Shown: positions 1 through 9,809, counted from the first letter of the stretch. The stretch: DNA of 64,000 bases from Metabacillus dongyingensis (GCF_019933155.2 NZ_CP082944.1:2606001-2670000), one strand, 5' to 3'. Notes: a model not told the origin generated them from the letters alone. Program-made: numbers and translations.

Positions 1-727
1 TACCGGTTCCAACATTGTATTTCTCTCCTATTGCAATATCTGATACTGCCGCGAGAATTGTCGCATCCATCGCATCTTCTACATAGGTAAAGTCCCTGGT
101 TTGTTTTCCGTCCCCGAAAATTTGCAGCGGCAGACCGTTTTCTGCTGAATCAAAAAATTTTGCGATAACCCCGCAATAAGGATTTGAAATGAGCTGTCCC
201 GGACCGTATACGTTTGAGAACCTTAACGTTGTGACGGGCAGCTGGTACATATTGAAATAAACATCACAGTAATGCTCTGTCGTAAATTTACTCGCTGAAT
301 ATGGCAGTTTAATATTATAGTAAGATTCAGGAGTAGGAAGAATTTCAGCATTTCCATAGACGGAAGCAGTAGATGCATAGACAAATCGTTTTAGGCGCGG
401 GGATAATTCTTTTGCTTTGCGCAGCAGCGTAAATCCTCCCAAGACATTCGTATGAAAATCAGCATAAACATTATCAACAGAGAGTACGAGATTTTTGCAC
501 GCAAAGTGGAAGATATAATCAACTTTCGGCAGGATTTCATTTAATACAGCTTCGTCTGTAATGCAGCCTTGATAGAATGTGATTTTATCTGATGGAGGTA
601 TAGCTGCTTTTGTACCGGTTGATAAATTATCAAGGATAAAGATATGGTCTGATGTGGGTATTAATGTTTTAACGAGCTGTGATCCTAGAAAACCTGCTCC
701 GCCTGTGACCAACACGTTTCCGAACAA
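1..727 (-). CDS. NAD-dependent sugar epimerase/dehydratase (extended SDR), partial
   Basis: The gene continues beyond the left edge of the window. Translation from a TTG at 725-727 gives an N-terminal nucleotide-binding motif GGAGFLG, then STASVYG and a catalytic YSASK (Tyr-X3-Lys). This is the standard layout of UDP-glucose/UDP-GlcNAc 4-epimerase-type extended SDR enzymes, which act on nucleotide sugars in the cytoplasm. The TTG start is chosen because AGAGAGG lies just upstream, inside the last codons of the preceding gene; a GTG four codons in is the alternative. Only one base separates it from the upstream oxidoreductase gene, so the two are probably co-transcribed and work on the same sugar. 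The exact substrate cannot be read from the sequence. Confidence 0.85.
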   Translation of the reverse strand, partial: MFGNVLVTGGAGFLGSQLVKTLIPTSDHIFILDNLSTGTKAAIPPSDKITFYQGCITDEAVLNEILPKVDYIFHFACKNLVLSVDNVYADFHTNVLGGFTLLRKAKELSPRLKRFVYASTASVYGNAEILPTPESYYNIKLPYSASKFTTEHYCDVYFNMYQLPVTTLRFSNVYGPGQLISNPYCGVIAKFFDSAENGLPLQIFGDGKQTRDFTYVEDAMDATILAAVSDIAIGEKYNVGTG

Positions 728-728
728 G

Positions 729-1805
729 TTAATCCCTCTCTTCTTTAAGCATATTTACTGTCGAGAATTCTTTCATCGGCAGCTGGACAGACTGATTTGT
801 CAAAGCAGATTGGTACATAGCAAAGATAATTTCCAACGCTTTTTTCCCTTCAATTTCTGAAAGTAAAAGTTCAGCATTCTTTTCTCCTAATGAGCAAATA
901 AAGTTTTCATACATGGCAAGCTGTTCGTCAGCAGCGCGGGAAAACTGCTCAAGCTTTTCAATTTCCATTATTTCACCATTAATGTGCCAGCGTGAGACCT
1001 TGCTCAGTGATGGACCTTCAACAGAGAGTGTCCCCTTTTCACCAAAAACAGAAAGTGCATACCCTATATTATTTGGCTGTGAAATTACGTTAGCTTCAAT
1101 GATGCCTCTTGCTCCATTTTTAAAAGTTACAATGCCAAGCGCGGCATCCTCTGTTTCTTTGGATTTGTTCTTTTGAAGAATTTCACCGGAAACTTTTTCT
1201 GCATCTCCTAAAAACCACTGCATTAAGTCAACCAAATGAATACCCTGATTAAGGAGCATGCCCCCGTCATGTTTCCATGTTCCTCTCCAGGGTGCGGTTT
1301 CATAATAGTGTGCAGAACGATTAATGCGAATCGACGCGATCGCATAATAAGGAGCTCCAATTTTCCCGCTCGCTATGACCTCTTTCATTTTGCTTAACAG
1401 AGGAAGAAATCTGAGCTGGTGGCAGACCATCACTTTTTTTTGCTTTACTGCACTCAGTGCAATGATTTCATTTGCTTCTTCTATAGATAATGCCATTGGT
1501 TTTTCTAATATGACGTGTTTATTTGCGTTTAAAGCCTCTATAGTCATTTTTGCATGCAGACTTGAAATCGTTGTAATAACAATGACATCAATGTTCTCAT
1601 TTTGAAGCATCTCCTGATAATTCAAGTAAGCAGAGACCTCGCGGTTATCTCCTGCATGCTTTTTGAAGTCCGCGATTGCTTCCTGCATTCTGTCTTCCTT
1701 AAGGTCACTTACTGCAGACAATTCAGCTTGCCTGCAATCTGCAATGGCTTTAATGTGGCGCTTTGAGATAAATCCGCAGCCAATGAGTCCGAATCGAATG
1801 ATCAT
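729..1805 (-). CDS. Gfo/Idh/MocA family oxidoreductase (possible UDP-sugar 3-oxidase, WbpB-like)
   Basis: This 358-residue protein begins with a Rossmann segment (FGLIGCGFISKRHIKAI) and has the family's EKP motif near residue 100 (ILEKPMALS), where the Lys is catalytic. The C-terminal half is the usual alpha/beta substrate domain. The start ATG follows GGGAGGAAAAAAGAA and overlaps the aminotransferase stop as ATGA. Between a DegT aminotransferase and a sugar epimerase, and beside a UDP-sugar 6-dehydrogenase, the likely job is oxidising C3 of a UDP-GlcNAc uronic acid before transamination, as WbpB does. The pathway assignment rests on gene context, while the family call is firm. Confidence 0.85.
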   Translation of the reverse strand: MIIRFGLIGCGFISKRHIKAIADCRQAELSAVSDLKEDRMQEAIADFKKHAGDNREVSAYLNYQEMLQNENIDVIVITTISSLHAKMTIEALNANKHVILEKPMALSIEEANEIIALSAVKQKKVMVCHQLRFLPLLSKMKEVIASGKIGAPYYAIASIRINRSAHYYETAPWRGTWKHDGGMLLNQGIHLVDLMQWFLGDAEKVSGEILQKNKSKETEDAALGIVTFKNGARGIIEANVISQPNNIGYALSVFGEKGTLSVEGPSLSKVSRWHINGEIMEIEKLEQFSRAADEQLAMYENFICSLGEKNAELLLSEIEGKKALEIIFAMYQSALTNQSVQLPMKEFSTVNMLKEERD

Positions 1806-2914
1806 TTCTTTTTTCCTCCCGATGAAGTGCGAAGGATAGAAATAATTTTCTCTTGTTCTTCTTTATATAGGAAAGGATGCATCGGAATGGCAAAAAGAGT
1901 TTGGGAAAGCTGTTCTGCAACCGGGAAATCTCCTTCTTGATAACTCAGATTCTTATAAACTTCCTGGAGGTGCAGACATTGCGGGTAATATACTCCTGCT
2001 TGAATCTGATTGCTCTGCAGCAAATTTAAATAGAAATCTCTTTCTTTAGACTGGGCACAGAAGAGATGATAGATATGTGTCCGGTCAGCTGCTTCAGCAG
2101 GCGATGTGATTCCTAAAACGGCATTCAGCTCTTCACGATAGATTTTTGCGCAGGCACGTCTTCGTTCATTCCAATCATCGATTTTCTCGAGTACAACAAG
2201 CAGGATGGCTGCATGGATTTCGTCCAAGCGGCTATTGTATCCAATCGTGTCATGATAATATTTTTTAGAGCTTCCATGCATGCGGAGTTTCTTTAATTTT
2301 AATGCAAGCTCATGATTTGAAGTTGTGATAATGCCTCCATCTCCAATTGTTCCAAGATTTTTGGTAGGAAAAAATGAAAAACAAGCAACATCTGCCAAGC
2401 TTCCGACTCTTTTCTTTTTATATGTGGCACCAAAGGCCTGACATGCATCTTCAATGACATACAAACCATGATTGCTGGCCAATTCATTGATCTCATCCAT
2501 ATCTGCCGGCTGTCCGAAAAGGTGCACAGGTATAATGGCTTTCGTTTTTTCCGTAATCACAGCATCAATTTTCACTGGATCTATGTTGAATGTTTCAGGA
2601 TCAACATCTGCAAAGACCGGTGTTGCCCCAACTCTCGAGATGGCTTCTGCACTTGCAAAAAAAGTAAAGGGAGTCGTGATGACCTCATCGCCTGGTCCTA
2701 TGTCAAGTGCGTCGAGTACCATAACAAGTGCATCTGTACCATTGCCTACTGCAATTGCGTCCGTTACTCCAAGCTTTCCTGCAATTTTCGTTTCAAGTTC
2801 ATTTACTTTCGGACCTAAAATGTACTGACCTGAATCGTAAACATGTTCAATTGCTTTCAGCACTTCATTCTTAATGGACTGAAATTGCCTTTGCAAATCT
2901 ACTAAATTAATCAT
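1802..2914 (-). CDS. DegT/DnrJ/EryC1 family PLP-dependent sugar aminotransferase (WbpE-like)
   Basis: The 370-residue protein has the family features: a GNGTDAL phosphate-binding segment, an EDACQAFGA stretch, and the PLP lysine in FFPTKNLGTIGDGG. It transfers an amino group, normally from glutamate, to a keto-sugar nucleotide. The ATG at 2912-2914 is chosen over one 17 codons upstream because AAAAGGAGC sits at the right distance from it. The gene overlaps the next gene by four bases (ATGA), so the two are translationally coupled. With the neighbouring oxidoreductase this suggests installation of a 3-amino group on a UDP-sugar for a surface polysaccharide. Confidence 0.88.
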   Translation of the reverse strand: MINLVDLQRQFQSIKNEVLKAIEHVYDSGQYILGPKVNELETKIAGKLGVTDAIAVGNGTDALVMVLDALDIGPGDEVITTPFTFFASAEAISRVGATPVFADVDPETFNIDPVKIDAVITEKTKAIIPVHLFGQPADMDEINELASNHGLYVIEDACQAFGATYKKKRVGSLADVACFSFFPTKNLGTIGDGGIITTSNHELALKLKKLRMHGSSKKYYHDTIGYNSRLDEIHAAILLVVLEKIDDWNERRRACAKIYREELNAVLGITSPAEAADRTHIYHLFCAQSKERDFYLNLLQSNQIQAGVYYPQCLHLQEVYKNLSYQEGDFPVAEQLSQTLFAIPMHPFLYKEEQEKIISILRTSSGGKKK

Positions 2915-3223
2915 AATTTGCTCCTTTTCACTCGTGATGAAAAATCTATATAAATACACCACCATTAATGTATGAAAACTCTATTTCCCTCGAGACGGCA
3001 TGTGACCATTTCATTCATTATTTATATGACAGGATTATGAAATGGTCCTGACTATATAGGATTATTTATTATTCTAAGATGCAGAATTTTGCTTCTTCTG
3101 CTTTCCTCTTTACTAAAAATCCTGCCCATTTTCAAATTACTAGTTTATTGTCTATGTCCCCTGATCAGTTCCGGCATAACATAACGAGACTAAACTACCA
3201 AGATAATGCGAGGAGATTTCAAA
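2915..3223. other. Divergent intergenic region between two sugar-nucleotide transcription units
   Basis: This roughly 310-bp A+T-rich gap separates the minus-strand aminotransferase operon from the plus-strand dehydrogenase. It must hold the promoters for both directions. Shine-Dalgarno sites are visible at each end, but I could not assign -35/-10 boxes or an operator with confidence, and I see no coding sequence in it. Confidence 0.5.
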
Positions 3224-4525
3224 GTGGCAGATAAATATAAAGGTAAACTTGCAGTCATAGGTTTAGGTTTCGTCGGCCTTCCCCTATCTGTTACACTGGC
3301 AGAAAAAGGATTTCAAGTGTACGGCATCGATGTAGACGTCAGGAAGATAGCTTCTTTAAATCAAAAAATCAGTTACATTGATGACATAAGTCAAGAAAGA
3401 TTAGAACATGCAGTGGAAAATCAGTCATTTATTCCAACTGATGACTATGAAATCATGAAAAGCGTTCAGTCCATCATTGTATGTGTACCTACACCGCTTA
3501 CTAAAGATAAAAACCCGGATTTAAAGTATGTAGAAAGTGCAGGTGCAGAAATTGCAAAGCATCTGCAAAAAGGCCAGCTTGTCATCCTTGAGAGCTCTAC
3601 CTTTCCAGGAACAACGAAAGAAGTGCTGCTTCCGTTGCTTGAAAAACAGGGACTGCAAGCAGGAATAGACTTTTTCCTGGCCAATTCACCTGAGCGGATC
3701 GATCCAGGCAATAAACAGTATGCTGTAACGCAAATTCCCAAAGTGGTCGGCGGCGTGACAGCAGCGTGTCAAAAAGCTGCACATGACTTATATTCGCAAG
3801 TCTATGATCAAGTTGTTCTAGTATCATCAACAGAAGCTGCTGAATTAACAAAGCTGCTGGAAAATACTTTCCGCTTTGTCAATATTTCGTTTATGAATGA
3901 AATGGCCGTTTTATGTGACGATTTGAACATTAATATTTGGGAAGTCATTGATGCTGCAGCTACAAAGCCCTACGGATATACACCTTTTTATCCGGGTCCT
4001 GGAATAGGGGGACATTGTATTCCGGTTGATCCCTTATATCTTCAGTGGAAGCTGCTTCAATCGAAAAAAAGCAGTGATTTTATCTCCCTTTCTGATAATG
4101 TGAATGTGAAAATGGTTCACTATGTGGTAAATCGGACAAATGAATTGCTTTCAAAAGGAAAAGATGTTAAATCAGCTAAAGTTCTGCTTTATGGGGTAAC
4201 GTATAAAAAAGATGTGGCAGACATACGTGATTCAACAGCGGTCGAAGTGTTTGAGGAATTTCTTGATAGAGGAACAGACGTATACTATCACGATCCGCTC
4301 ATACATGAGATGAAAATGAATGGAATAACATATAAAAGCGCAGATTTAACAGAGGAGCTTCTAAAAGAAATGGATTGTGTTGTAATTTTAACAGATCATA
4401 CGCAGATTCCGCTCAGTCTGATTGAAGAACACGCAGTTCTGATATTTGATACAAGAAATGCAACTAGAAAACTGACTGATTCTGATAAACTTTTCCGCTT
4501 AGGTGACGGGAAAAAAGTTCAGTAA
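3224..4525 (+). CDS. UDP-sugar 6-dehydrogenase (UDP-GlcNAc/UDP-ManNAc type, WbpA/WecC-like)
   Basis: This 433-residue NAD-dependent dehydrogenase starts with VIGLGFVGLPLS. It carries the catalytic-cysteine motif GGHCIPVDP around residue 260 and a C-terminal UDP-binding domain with YGVTYKKDVADIRDS. Such enzymes oxidise C6 of a UDP-hexose twice to a uronic acid. The ISYIDDIS stretch and overall length fit the UDP-N-acetyl-hexosamine subgroup better than UDP-glucose dehydrogenases, by inference. I use the GTG at 3224 because GAGGAG lies 8 bases upstream; the ATG at 3206 has no ribosome site. It ends at a strong terminator and faces lutABC. Confidence 0.88.
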   Translation: MADKYKGKLAVIGLGFVGLPLSVTLAEKGFQVYGIDVDVRKIASLNQKISYIDDISQERLEHAVENQSFIPTDDYEIMKSVQSIIVCVPTPLTKDKNPDLKYVESAGAEIAKHLQKGQLVILESSTFPGTTKEVLLPLLEKQGLQAGIDFFLANSPERIDPGNKQYAVTQIPKVVGGVTAACQKAAHDLYSQVYDQVVLVSSTEAAELTKLLENTFRFVNISFMNEMAVLCDDLNINIWEVIDAAATKPYGYTPFYPGPGIGGHCIPVDPLYLQWKLLQSKKSSDFISLSDNVNVKMVHYVVNRTNELLSKGKDVKSAKVLLYGVTYKKDVADIRDSTAVEVFEEFLDRGTDVYYHDPLIHEMKMNGITYKSADLTEELLKEMDCVVILTDHTQIPLSLIEEHAVLIFDTRNATRKLTDSDKLFRLGDGKKVQ

Positions 4526-4532
4526 GCGCAAA

Positions 4533-4566
4533 AACCGGCTGCATAGATGAGCAGCCGGTTTTTTTG
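4533..4566. terminator. Bidirectional intrinsic terminator
   Basis: AACCGGCTGC and GCAGCCGGTT form a 10-bp perfect stem with an 8-base loop. It is followed by T residues on the plus strand and preceded by A residues, so it can stop the dehydrogenase transcript from the left and the lutABC transcript from the right. Confidence 0.92.
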
Positions 4567-4567
4567 C

Positions 4568-5287
4568 TTATTTATCATGAACAACGATATATGTAGCTTT
4601 AATCGGCCCGTGAACGCCAACAACTAAATTCAGCTCGATATCAGCACTGTTGCTTGGTCCGGTAATAAAATCAATACATGATGAAACATGATTTCCCTTT
4701 TTGAATTGGGCGCTTATGTTCTCTGCAGCTTGAGTCAACCTTGGTACAATCGTACTTTTTGGAATGATGCAGAGATAAGTTTTTGGAAGCAGATTAATGG
4801 ACCTCCCTTTGTTTTCGTCACTGTACACCACAACGGTTCCTGATTCAGCAAGGGTCAAATCACTAAAAGTGATCCCAATGTCAGCTTTCTCAGAAGCTTC
4901 GATATTTTTCTCTTTTAAAGCTGGATCCCATTCGTGAACTTGTATGCCTGCCACCCGCCATGCTTTCAAGATATCATTGGTCAAACGAAATTCTTGAAAG
5001 CGTTCGTCTTTAGCGATTACTGCTGTTTTAACATCATACTCGTTAAAGACATGCATGATTTTATCAGAGAGCAGAGAAGAAGTCGTTTCAATAATTTGTG
5101 TATGAATTAACAGGCACTGTTTTTTTAAAACTTCTACAAGTTCATCCGCATCCGCATTCATTAATACTTCCCATTGAGGAGAAAAGGACCAATGGGGTTT
5201 AGTAACTGACTTTCTTCTCTCACGTGCTAGTTGTGCTGCAACTGTTTCAAGAAAAGGTTCCCGATTATGTATCTTACCCTTTATCAT
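4568..5287 (-). CDS. lutC: L-lactate utilization protein LutC
   Basis: This 239-residue LutC/YkgG-family (DUF162/LUD) protein is the third subunit of the LutABC complex, which oxidises L-lactate to pyruvate. The segment [27 protein letters not shown] is typical of the LUD fold, and the C-terminus has the [11 protein letters not shown] stretch that closes most LutC proteins. The ATG follows GAGAGGAGAGCGGAA and lies 14 bases inside the end of lutB, so translation is coupled. No lutP or lutR is attached here. A lactate/glycolate permease lies 25 kb away in the window. Confidence 0.93.
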   Translation of the reverse strand: MIKGKIHNREPFLETVAAQLARERRKSVTKPHWSFSPQWEVLMNADADELVEVLKKQCLLIHTQIIETTSSLLSDKIMHVFNEYDVKTAVIAKDERFQEFRLTNDILKAWRVAGIQVHEWDPALKEKNIEASEKADIGITFSDLTLAESGTVVVYSDENKGRSINLLPKTYLCIIPKSTIVPRLTQAAENISAQFKKGNHVSSCIDFITGPSNSADIELNLVVGVHGPIKATYIVVHDK

Positions 5288-6707
5288 TTCCGCTCTCCTC
5301 TCTTCCCTTCATCCAATCTCTGAATCTCTCTTTACTTGGAGCAGGAAAGTCTCGTACATCTGTCCACGGCTTGATAGGACCAGGTCCTTTTTTGATGCTG
5401 CCTGCGCTTGTAAATGGGGACATAACCGCTGATGCTGATTTGGTTCCTGCGCCGTATAAATGCGGAGAGCTTGCAGCCAATTGATAGCCTTTCATGGCAA
5501 GCTTTTCCCCAAATGTGGATTTCCCTTCATCTTCGACAATTTTACGGCGATGCTTTATTAATAATTCGTGCAAAGGAATTTTCACAGGACAGGCATCAGT
5601 ACATGCTGCACATAATGATGAAGCATATGGAAGCTCTTTGTAATCTTCATAGCCTCCAAGCAGAGGCGAAAGGACAGCGCCAATTGGACCCGCATAGATC
5701 GATCCGTAGGAATGACCTCCAATATGACGATAAACCGGACATACATTTACACATGCTGCGCAGCGGATGCAGTGAAGCGCGCTTTGAAACTCAGTGCCTA
5801 AAATTTTTGAACGGCCGTTATCTACGATAACAAGATGAAATTCTTCAGGACCGTCAGCATCCCCATCATCTTTCGGACCTGTTAATCCTGTGATGTAGCT
5901 TGTTAACTTTTGTCCTACTGCACTTCTGCACAGCAAACTGACTAATACATCAAGCTCTTCCCATGAAGGAACGATGCGCTCCATCCCCATCACCGTTATT
6001 TGCGTTTTTGGCAATGCTGTGACAAGTCCAGCATTTCCTTCATTCGTAACCAAACAGATCGAGCCGGATTCTGCTACTGCAAAGTTGCACCCTGTAATAC
6101 CAAGATCTGCACTCAGGAAATCCTTGCGAAGCTGTTCTCTGGCGAATAAAGCGAGCTCTTCTGGCATTTCTGATTTTTCGTAGCCCCGTTTTTCTTTAAA
6201 TGTATCACGAATTTGTTCTTTGTTTTTATGAAGAGCAGGAACAACAATGTGCGATGGTGGATCGTGGTCATCAAGCTGCAGAATATATTCCCCAAGATCT
6301 GTCTCGATCACTTCACAGCCTGCTTTATCTAAAGCTTCATTTAAGTGGATTTCTTCTGTTACCATTGACTTTGATTTGACGACCTTTTTCGCCTGTTTTT
6401 GTATGGCAACTCCTGTTATGTATTTGTTAGCTTCTTCTTTTGTTGCGGCAAAAAATACATGACCGCCGCGTTTTGCCACACTTTCGCTTAACTGCTCCAA
6501 ATAATAATCCAGATTTTCCATCGTATGTGTCCGGATTTCTTCCCCAAGCTTCCGCCACTCTTCCCAGTTTCCAAGCTCTTCCGTTGCTTGCAGGCGCCTT
6601 CCCTGCATTCGTTCTTGTGCAGAAGCAACGGCATTTCTCATGAACGGATTATTTACTCCTTTTTCAACCCGGTCGAAAAAAGGTTCGTTTCCTATTTTCA
6701 TTGGCAT
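5274..6707 (-). CDS. lutB: Iron-sulfur L-lactate utilization protein LutB
   Basis: The 477-residue protein pairs an N-terminal LUD domain ([22 protein letters not shown]) with two 4Fe-4S clusters: [14 protein letters not shown] near residue 310 and [13 protein letters not shown] near residue 360. It ends in a DUF3390-like tail. This is the electron-transfer subunit of lactate dehydrogenase LutABC. The ATG sits one base after the lutA stop, behind GGGGTGA. Length and cysteine spacing match B. subtilis-type LutB, and nothing looks broken. Confidence 0.95.
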   Translation of the reverse strand: MPMKIGNEPFFDRVEKGVNNPFMRNAVASAQERMQGRRLQATEELGNWEEWRKLGEEIRTHTMENLDYYLEQLSESVAKRGGHVFFAATKEEANKYITGVAIQKQAKKVVKSKSMVTEEIHLNEALDKAGCEVIETDLGEYILQLDDHDPPSHIVVPALHKNKEQIRDTFKEKRGYEKSEMPEELALFAREQLRKDFLSADLGITGCNFAVAESGSICLVTNEGNAGLVTALPKTQITVMGMERIVPSWEELDVLVSLLCRSAVGQKLTSYITGLTGPKDDGDADGPEEFHLVIVDNGRSKILGTEFQSALHCIRCAACVNVCPVYRHIGGHSYGSIYAGPIGAVLSPLLGGYEDYKELPYASSLCAACTDACPVKIPLHELLIKHRRKIVEDEGKSTFGEKLAMKGYQLAASSPHLYGAGTKSASAVMSPFTSAGSIKKGPGPIKPWTDVRDFPAPSKERFRDWMKGREESGNDKG

Positions 6708-6708
6708 G

Positions 6709-7431
6709 TTATTTCACCCCGCTATTCAGCACTTCTGCAATATGCATGACTTTAATAGGAATCCCTTTGCGATTGATTCTCCCGCCGATGTTCATTAAAC
6801 AGCCGCAGTCGGCACCGATTAATATTTCTGCATCTGTATCTTGGATATGCTTGACCTTCTCGTCTACCATCTGCTCTGAAATGGAAACCATTTTAACGGA
6901 AAACGTTCCGCCAAATCCGCAGCAATCATGACTGTTAGGAAGAGGCGTAATATTTAAACCGCTTACATTCCGAAGTAATGTTTCAGGAGCATCCGTCACA
7001 CCGAGAAGCCTAGTCATGTGACACGATTTATGAAAAGTAGCATGTGCCTGAAGAGACGCATTTACATGTTCAACATTTAGAACTTCAGTTAAAAATTGTG
7101 TTAGCTCATATGATTTTTCAGCAAGCTGATGCGCCTTTTCCCTCCAGTCAGGATCATTTGCAAACAGCCCCTTATATTCATGCAGCATGGCCACACATGA
7201 ACCGGATGGCCCTACAACATAATCAGAGTGTTCAAAAGCTGTGATCATATGCTTTGCCACTTCTCTCGTTTCCTTATGATAGCCGCTATTATAGGCAGGC
7301 TGGCCGCAACAAGTCTGAGTTTTTGGGAAATCAACCTCACAGCCTAGCTTTTCAAGCAATTCAACCGTGCTTTTTCCTACATTTGAATAGAATACATCTG
7401 CTAAACATGTAATGAACAAGGATACTTTCAA
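6709..7431 (-). CDS. lutA: L-lactate utilization protein LutA
   Basis: This 240-residue protein has two CCG cysteine-rich domains ([12 protein letters not shown] near residue 43 and [13 protein letters not shown] near residue 163), which bind an unusual Fe-S cluster in LutA, GlcF and heterodisulfide-reductase-like proteins. It is the first gene of lutABC. The start is a TTG behind AGGAGGAG. The gap back to rpiA is about 100 bp and should hold the promoter. LutR-type operators were not evident to me there. Confidence 0.93.
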   Translation of the reverse strand: MKVSLFITCLADVFYSNVGKSTVELLEKLGCEVDFPKTQTCCGQPAYNSGYHKETREVAKHMITAFEHSDYVVGPSGSCVAMLHEYKGLFANDPDWREKAHQLAEKSYELTQFLTEVLNVEHVNASLQAHATFHKSCHMTRLLGVTDAPETLLRNVSGLNITPLPNSHDCCGFGGTFSVKMVSISEQMVDEKVKHIQDTDAEILIGADCGCLMNIGGRINRKGIPIKVMHIAEVLNSGVK

Positions 7432-7497
7432 AAAAACTCCTCCTATTCTTTAGAGTCTATTCTTTTATTATACACTATTTGAATATTTAGATATTTT

Positions 7498-7528
7498 AAA
7501 AAGGTCCTATAATGATATAGAACCTTTT
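7498..7528 (-). terminator. rpiA terminator
   Basis: On the minus strand AAAAGGTTCTATA and TATAGGACCTTTT form a 13-bp stem (one G-T pair) with a 4-base loop, followed by a T run. It lies directly after the rpiA stop and upstream of lutABC. Confidence 0.85.
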
Positions 7529-7535
7529 ATCTTTA

Positions 7536-8234
7536 TTATTCAGTTTCCCTGATTCTATTTTTATTTTTTTCCTTCATTAAGACTGTTTTTTTATTTGCAT
7601 CTAAAGTAATGATGACATCAGCCATTTTTGTAAACAAACCATTTTCGACTACACCAGGGATCATATTAAGAACGGTTTCCAATTTATGAGGCTGTGAATT
7701 TTCAGGAATCTCACAGTCGAAGATATAGTTGTGATTATCTGTTATATAAGGATTCCCATTCGAGAGCCGCATTTCAGGGACACAGCCAATTGAGCTTATT
7801 TGCTTTGCAGTCCGCTCATATCCAAATGGAATTACTTCAACGGGAAGCCGAAATGAACCCAGTTTTGCTGACAATTTAGATGAATCTGCTACAACTATAA
7901 AGGTATTAGCTGCTGCAGCAATGATTTTTTCCCTTAATAGGGCTCCACCGCCTCCTTTTATCAGATTCAGGTCTGGATCCACTTCATCCGCTCCATCGAT
8001 GGCTACATCAAGATAAGTGACTTCTTTAAAACTTGTAAGAGGTATTCCGAATTCATGTGCAAGTTTTTCTGTGGCCATTGAAGTAGGGATCCCTTTAATC
8101 TGGAGTCCTTCTTTAACCATCTGACCAATCTTCTCAAGCGTGTAGTAGACAGTTGAGCCAGTACCAAGACCCACGATCATGCCGTCTTTAACGAATTCAG
8201 CAGCTTTTTCACCGACTAGTTTTTTTTCATTCAT
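7536..8234 (-). CDS. rpiA: Ribose-5-phosphate isomerase A
   Basis: The 232-residue RpiA interconverts ribose 5-phosphate and ribulose 5-phosphate in the pentose phosphate pathway. Family motifs are all present: VGLGTGSTV near residue 22, DGADEVDPDLNLIKGGGGALLREKI near residues 80-105, and the conserved VVADSSK. The ATG follows AAGGAGAAACC. It is a single-gene unit with its own terminator, next to but not obviously linked with lutABC. Confidence 0.96.
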   Translation of the reverse strand: MNEKKLVGEKAAEFVKDGMIVGLGTGSTVYYTLEKIGQMVKEGLQIKGIPTSMATEKLAHEFGIPLTSFKEVTYLDVAIDGADEVDPDLNLIKGGGGALLREKIIAAAANTFIVVADSSKLSAKLGSFRLPVEVIPFGYERTAKQISSIGCVPEMRLSNGNPYITDNHNYIFDCEIPENSQPHKLETVLNMIPGVVENGLFTKMADVIITLDANKKTVLMKEKNKNRIRETE

Positions 8235-8311
8235 TGGTTTCTCCTTAAATATTTGAAATAATAATATCTCATTTCTTTTAAATCCCTGTTTTCTAAAATG
8301 ATTATTTACAA

Positions 8312-8551
8312 TTAAGTAAGTGATGTTAACTGAATGTTATTGGAGAGCAAGCAGAAAAGCAAGCCGAGGGCAGATAGATTATCAGTACATTTTTCAACCC
8401 AGGTCTCCCATTCATCTTTCCTGAAGATTAAAACGGGCATTCTCCTTACATAACAGTATGAACAGCCAAATGAACACCTGGTATAAGGATTTAATGAGTG
8501 GCTGTAGTCAGATAAAAAACCTGTGCCTTTGCTAAGAATTGTTTTTCTCAT
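8312..8551 (-). pseudogene. Truncated SPL-like radical SAM protein
   Basis: The first 55 or so codons match the start of the spore photoproduct lyase-like radical-SAM family (GTGFLSDYSHSLNPYTRC). They include a CX3CX2C cluster motif in CSFGCSYCYVR and the PVLIFRKDEWETWV stretch that follows it in that family. The frame then stops at 79 codons, whereas the family runs to about 300, and the last 25 residues look unrelated. It has a ribosome site (AAAGG) and lies 12 bases after the 2OG oxygenase, as the last member of the ada operon. I read it as a 3'-deleted remnant. Confidence 0.7.
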
Positions 8552-8563
8552 CTTACATCGCCT

Positions 8564-9277
8564 TTACTTTGCATCGTGAAAAATAATTCCCATTCCATAT
8601 CGCGTTCCAGAAAACAAAGTGCTGACCCCGTGTCGTACCGTATTTTTGTAATAGCCCCGCTTTCCTTCTACCGGCCGGTGGCTTGCAGGGAAAATAAGCG
8701 CTTCCCCTTGTTCTAATGTAATCACATGCCCCCTGCTCTGTGCGCGGGGACGCTGTTCCACAAGAATTGATTCGCCTCCAGTGTAATCCTCTCCGCGCTT
8801 GCTTAATGTAATCAGAACTTGAAACGGAAAAAATACATCCCCATATAAATCTTGATGCAGACAGTTATAACCGCCTTCTACATACTTCAGGATTAAAGGA
8901 GTTGGGCGGTTCTGACCTTTTTTATGGCAGACTTCTAAAAATGCAGACAGTGTATCTGGGTAAAAAGCTTCCTTGCCCAACAGCACTAACCACCGATTGG
9001 CTGCTTTTGCCAGTTCAGGGTAGAATGAAGTACGCAGCACCTGCAATAATGAAGGTAATGGAGAATCAAAATATTTATATTCCCCTTCACCGAAGCGATA
9101 GCGACTCATATTTATTGTGCTGCGATACAGCCCTTCTTGTTCATAGAGCCTCATAAACTCTTGACATTGTTCAGGATTAAGGAGAGGGGGCAATTTTACA
9201 TACCCCGCTTTGTCTAATTCCTGATGAATTTTGTCCCAGCTGAGTGAATGAATTTTAGAACTCACTTCATCATGCAT
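8564..9277 (-). CDS. 2OG-Fe(II) oxygenase in alkylation-repair operon
   Basis: This 237-residue protein has the metal ligands of 2-oxoglutarate/Fe(II) dioxygenases: HQD in NCLHQDLYGD near residue 130, and a distal His in TVRHGVS near residue 210 followed by an Arg (GTRYG) that can bind 2-oxoglutarate. The start used is the ATG at 9275-9277 behind GGAGGG; an ATG five codons earlier overlaps that ribosome site. It overlaps ogt by a few bases. The ada-ogt context suggests oxidative dealkylation, as in AlkB, but the sequence is not classical AlkB, so the substrate is inferred. Confidence 0.82.
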   Translation of the reverse strand: MHDEVSSKIHSLSWDKIHQELDKAGYVKLPPLLNPEQCQEFMRLYEQEGLYRSTINMSRYRFGEGEYKYFDSPLPSLLQVLRTSFYPELAKAANRWLVLLGKEAFYPDTLSAFLEVCHKKGQNRPTPLILKYVEGGYNCLHQDLYGDVFFPFQVLITLSKRGEDYTGGESILVEQRPRAQSRGHVITLEQGEALIFPASHRPVEGKRGYYKNTVRHGVSTLFSGTRYGMGIIFHDAK

Positions 9278-9803
9278 TTGGCATCCCTCCATTTTGAGAT
9301 TCTAATTGGAGCAGATATTGTTTCATTTCCGTGCCTCCCCGGTAACCTGTTATAGCTCCATTCTTTCCAATTACACGGTGGCACGGAACAGTAATCAAAA
9401 CCGGATTGGCACCAATCGCTGTTCCAACAGCACGAACCGCTGCAGGTCTTTGAACGAGCGAAGCTATATCTGAATAAGAACATGTTTTCCCATAAGGAAT
9501 TTGCTTTAAGGCTTCCCAAATCTCTTCTTGAAATGGTGTGCCTTTTACATCTATTCTTAATGAAAAAGATTGCCGAGTTCCTTCAAAATATTCTTGCAGT
9601 TCATTTATATACGGCATTAATGCTTCTTCATTTACGATAAGGCTTGCATAAGGAAAGCGTTTTTGCATCCAGGCTTTAAGCTCTTCAAACGATTGGCCTG
9701 GTGAACCTATATAACAAAGTCCTTTTTCCGTCGTTGCTACATATAATTGCCACTGGCCGTATTCCAGAATGCCCCATTTAATGATTTGTTTTTCCGTGTT
9801 CAT
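9270..9803 (-). CDS. ogt: Methylated-DNA--protein-cysteine methyltransferase
   Basis: The 177-residue protein has the suicide-methyltransferase active site VPCHRVIG (Cys141), followed by GAITGYRGG. It also has the DNA-binding segment PYGKTCSYSDIA and the Arg-finger region RAVGTAIGANP. It removes O6-methylguanine by transferring the methyl group to its own cysteine. It lies immediately after ada and overlaps the oxygenase, so the three form one alkylation-damage operon. Confidence 0.95.
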   Translation of the reverse strand: MNTEKQIIKWGILEYGQWQLYVATTEKGLCYIGSPGQSFEELKAWMQKRFPYASLIVNEEALMPYINELQEYFEGTRQSFSLRIDVKGTPFQEEIWEALKQIPYGKTCSYSDIASLVQRPAAVRAVGTAIGANPVLITVPCHRVIGKNGAITGYRGGTEMKQYLLQLESQNGGMPNA

Positions 9804-9809
9804 CTCTAT

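Noticed and set aside
2468..2828. Two overlapping plus-strand frames of 116-118 codons
   Set aside because: They lie antisense to the aminotransferase gene, lack ribosome sites and mirror its codon structure.
4568..7431. lutABC considered part of the glycolate regulon
   Set aside because: The 18-base operator shared by the glycolate genes was not seen upstream of lutA, and the two blocks are 25 kb apart.
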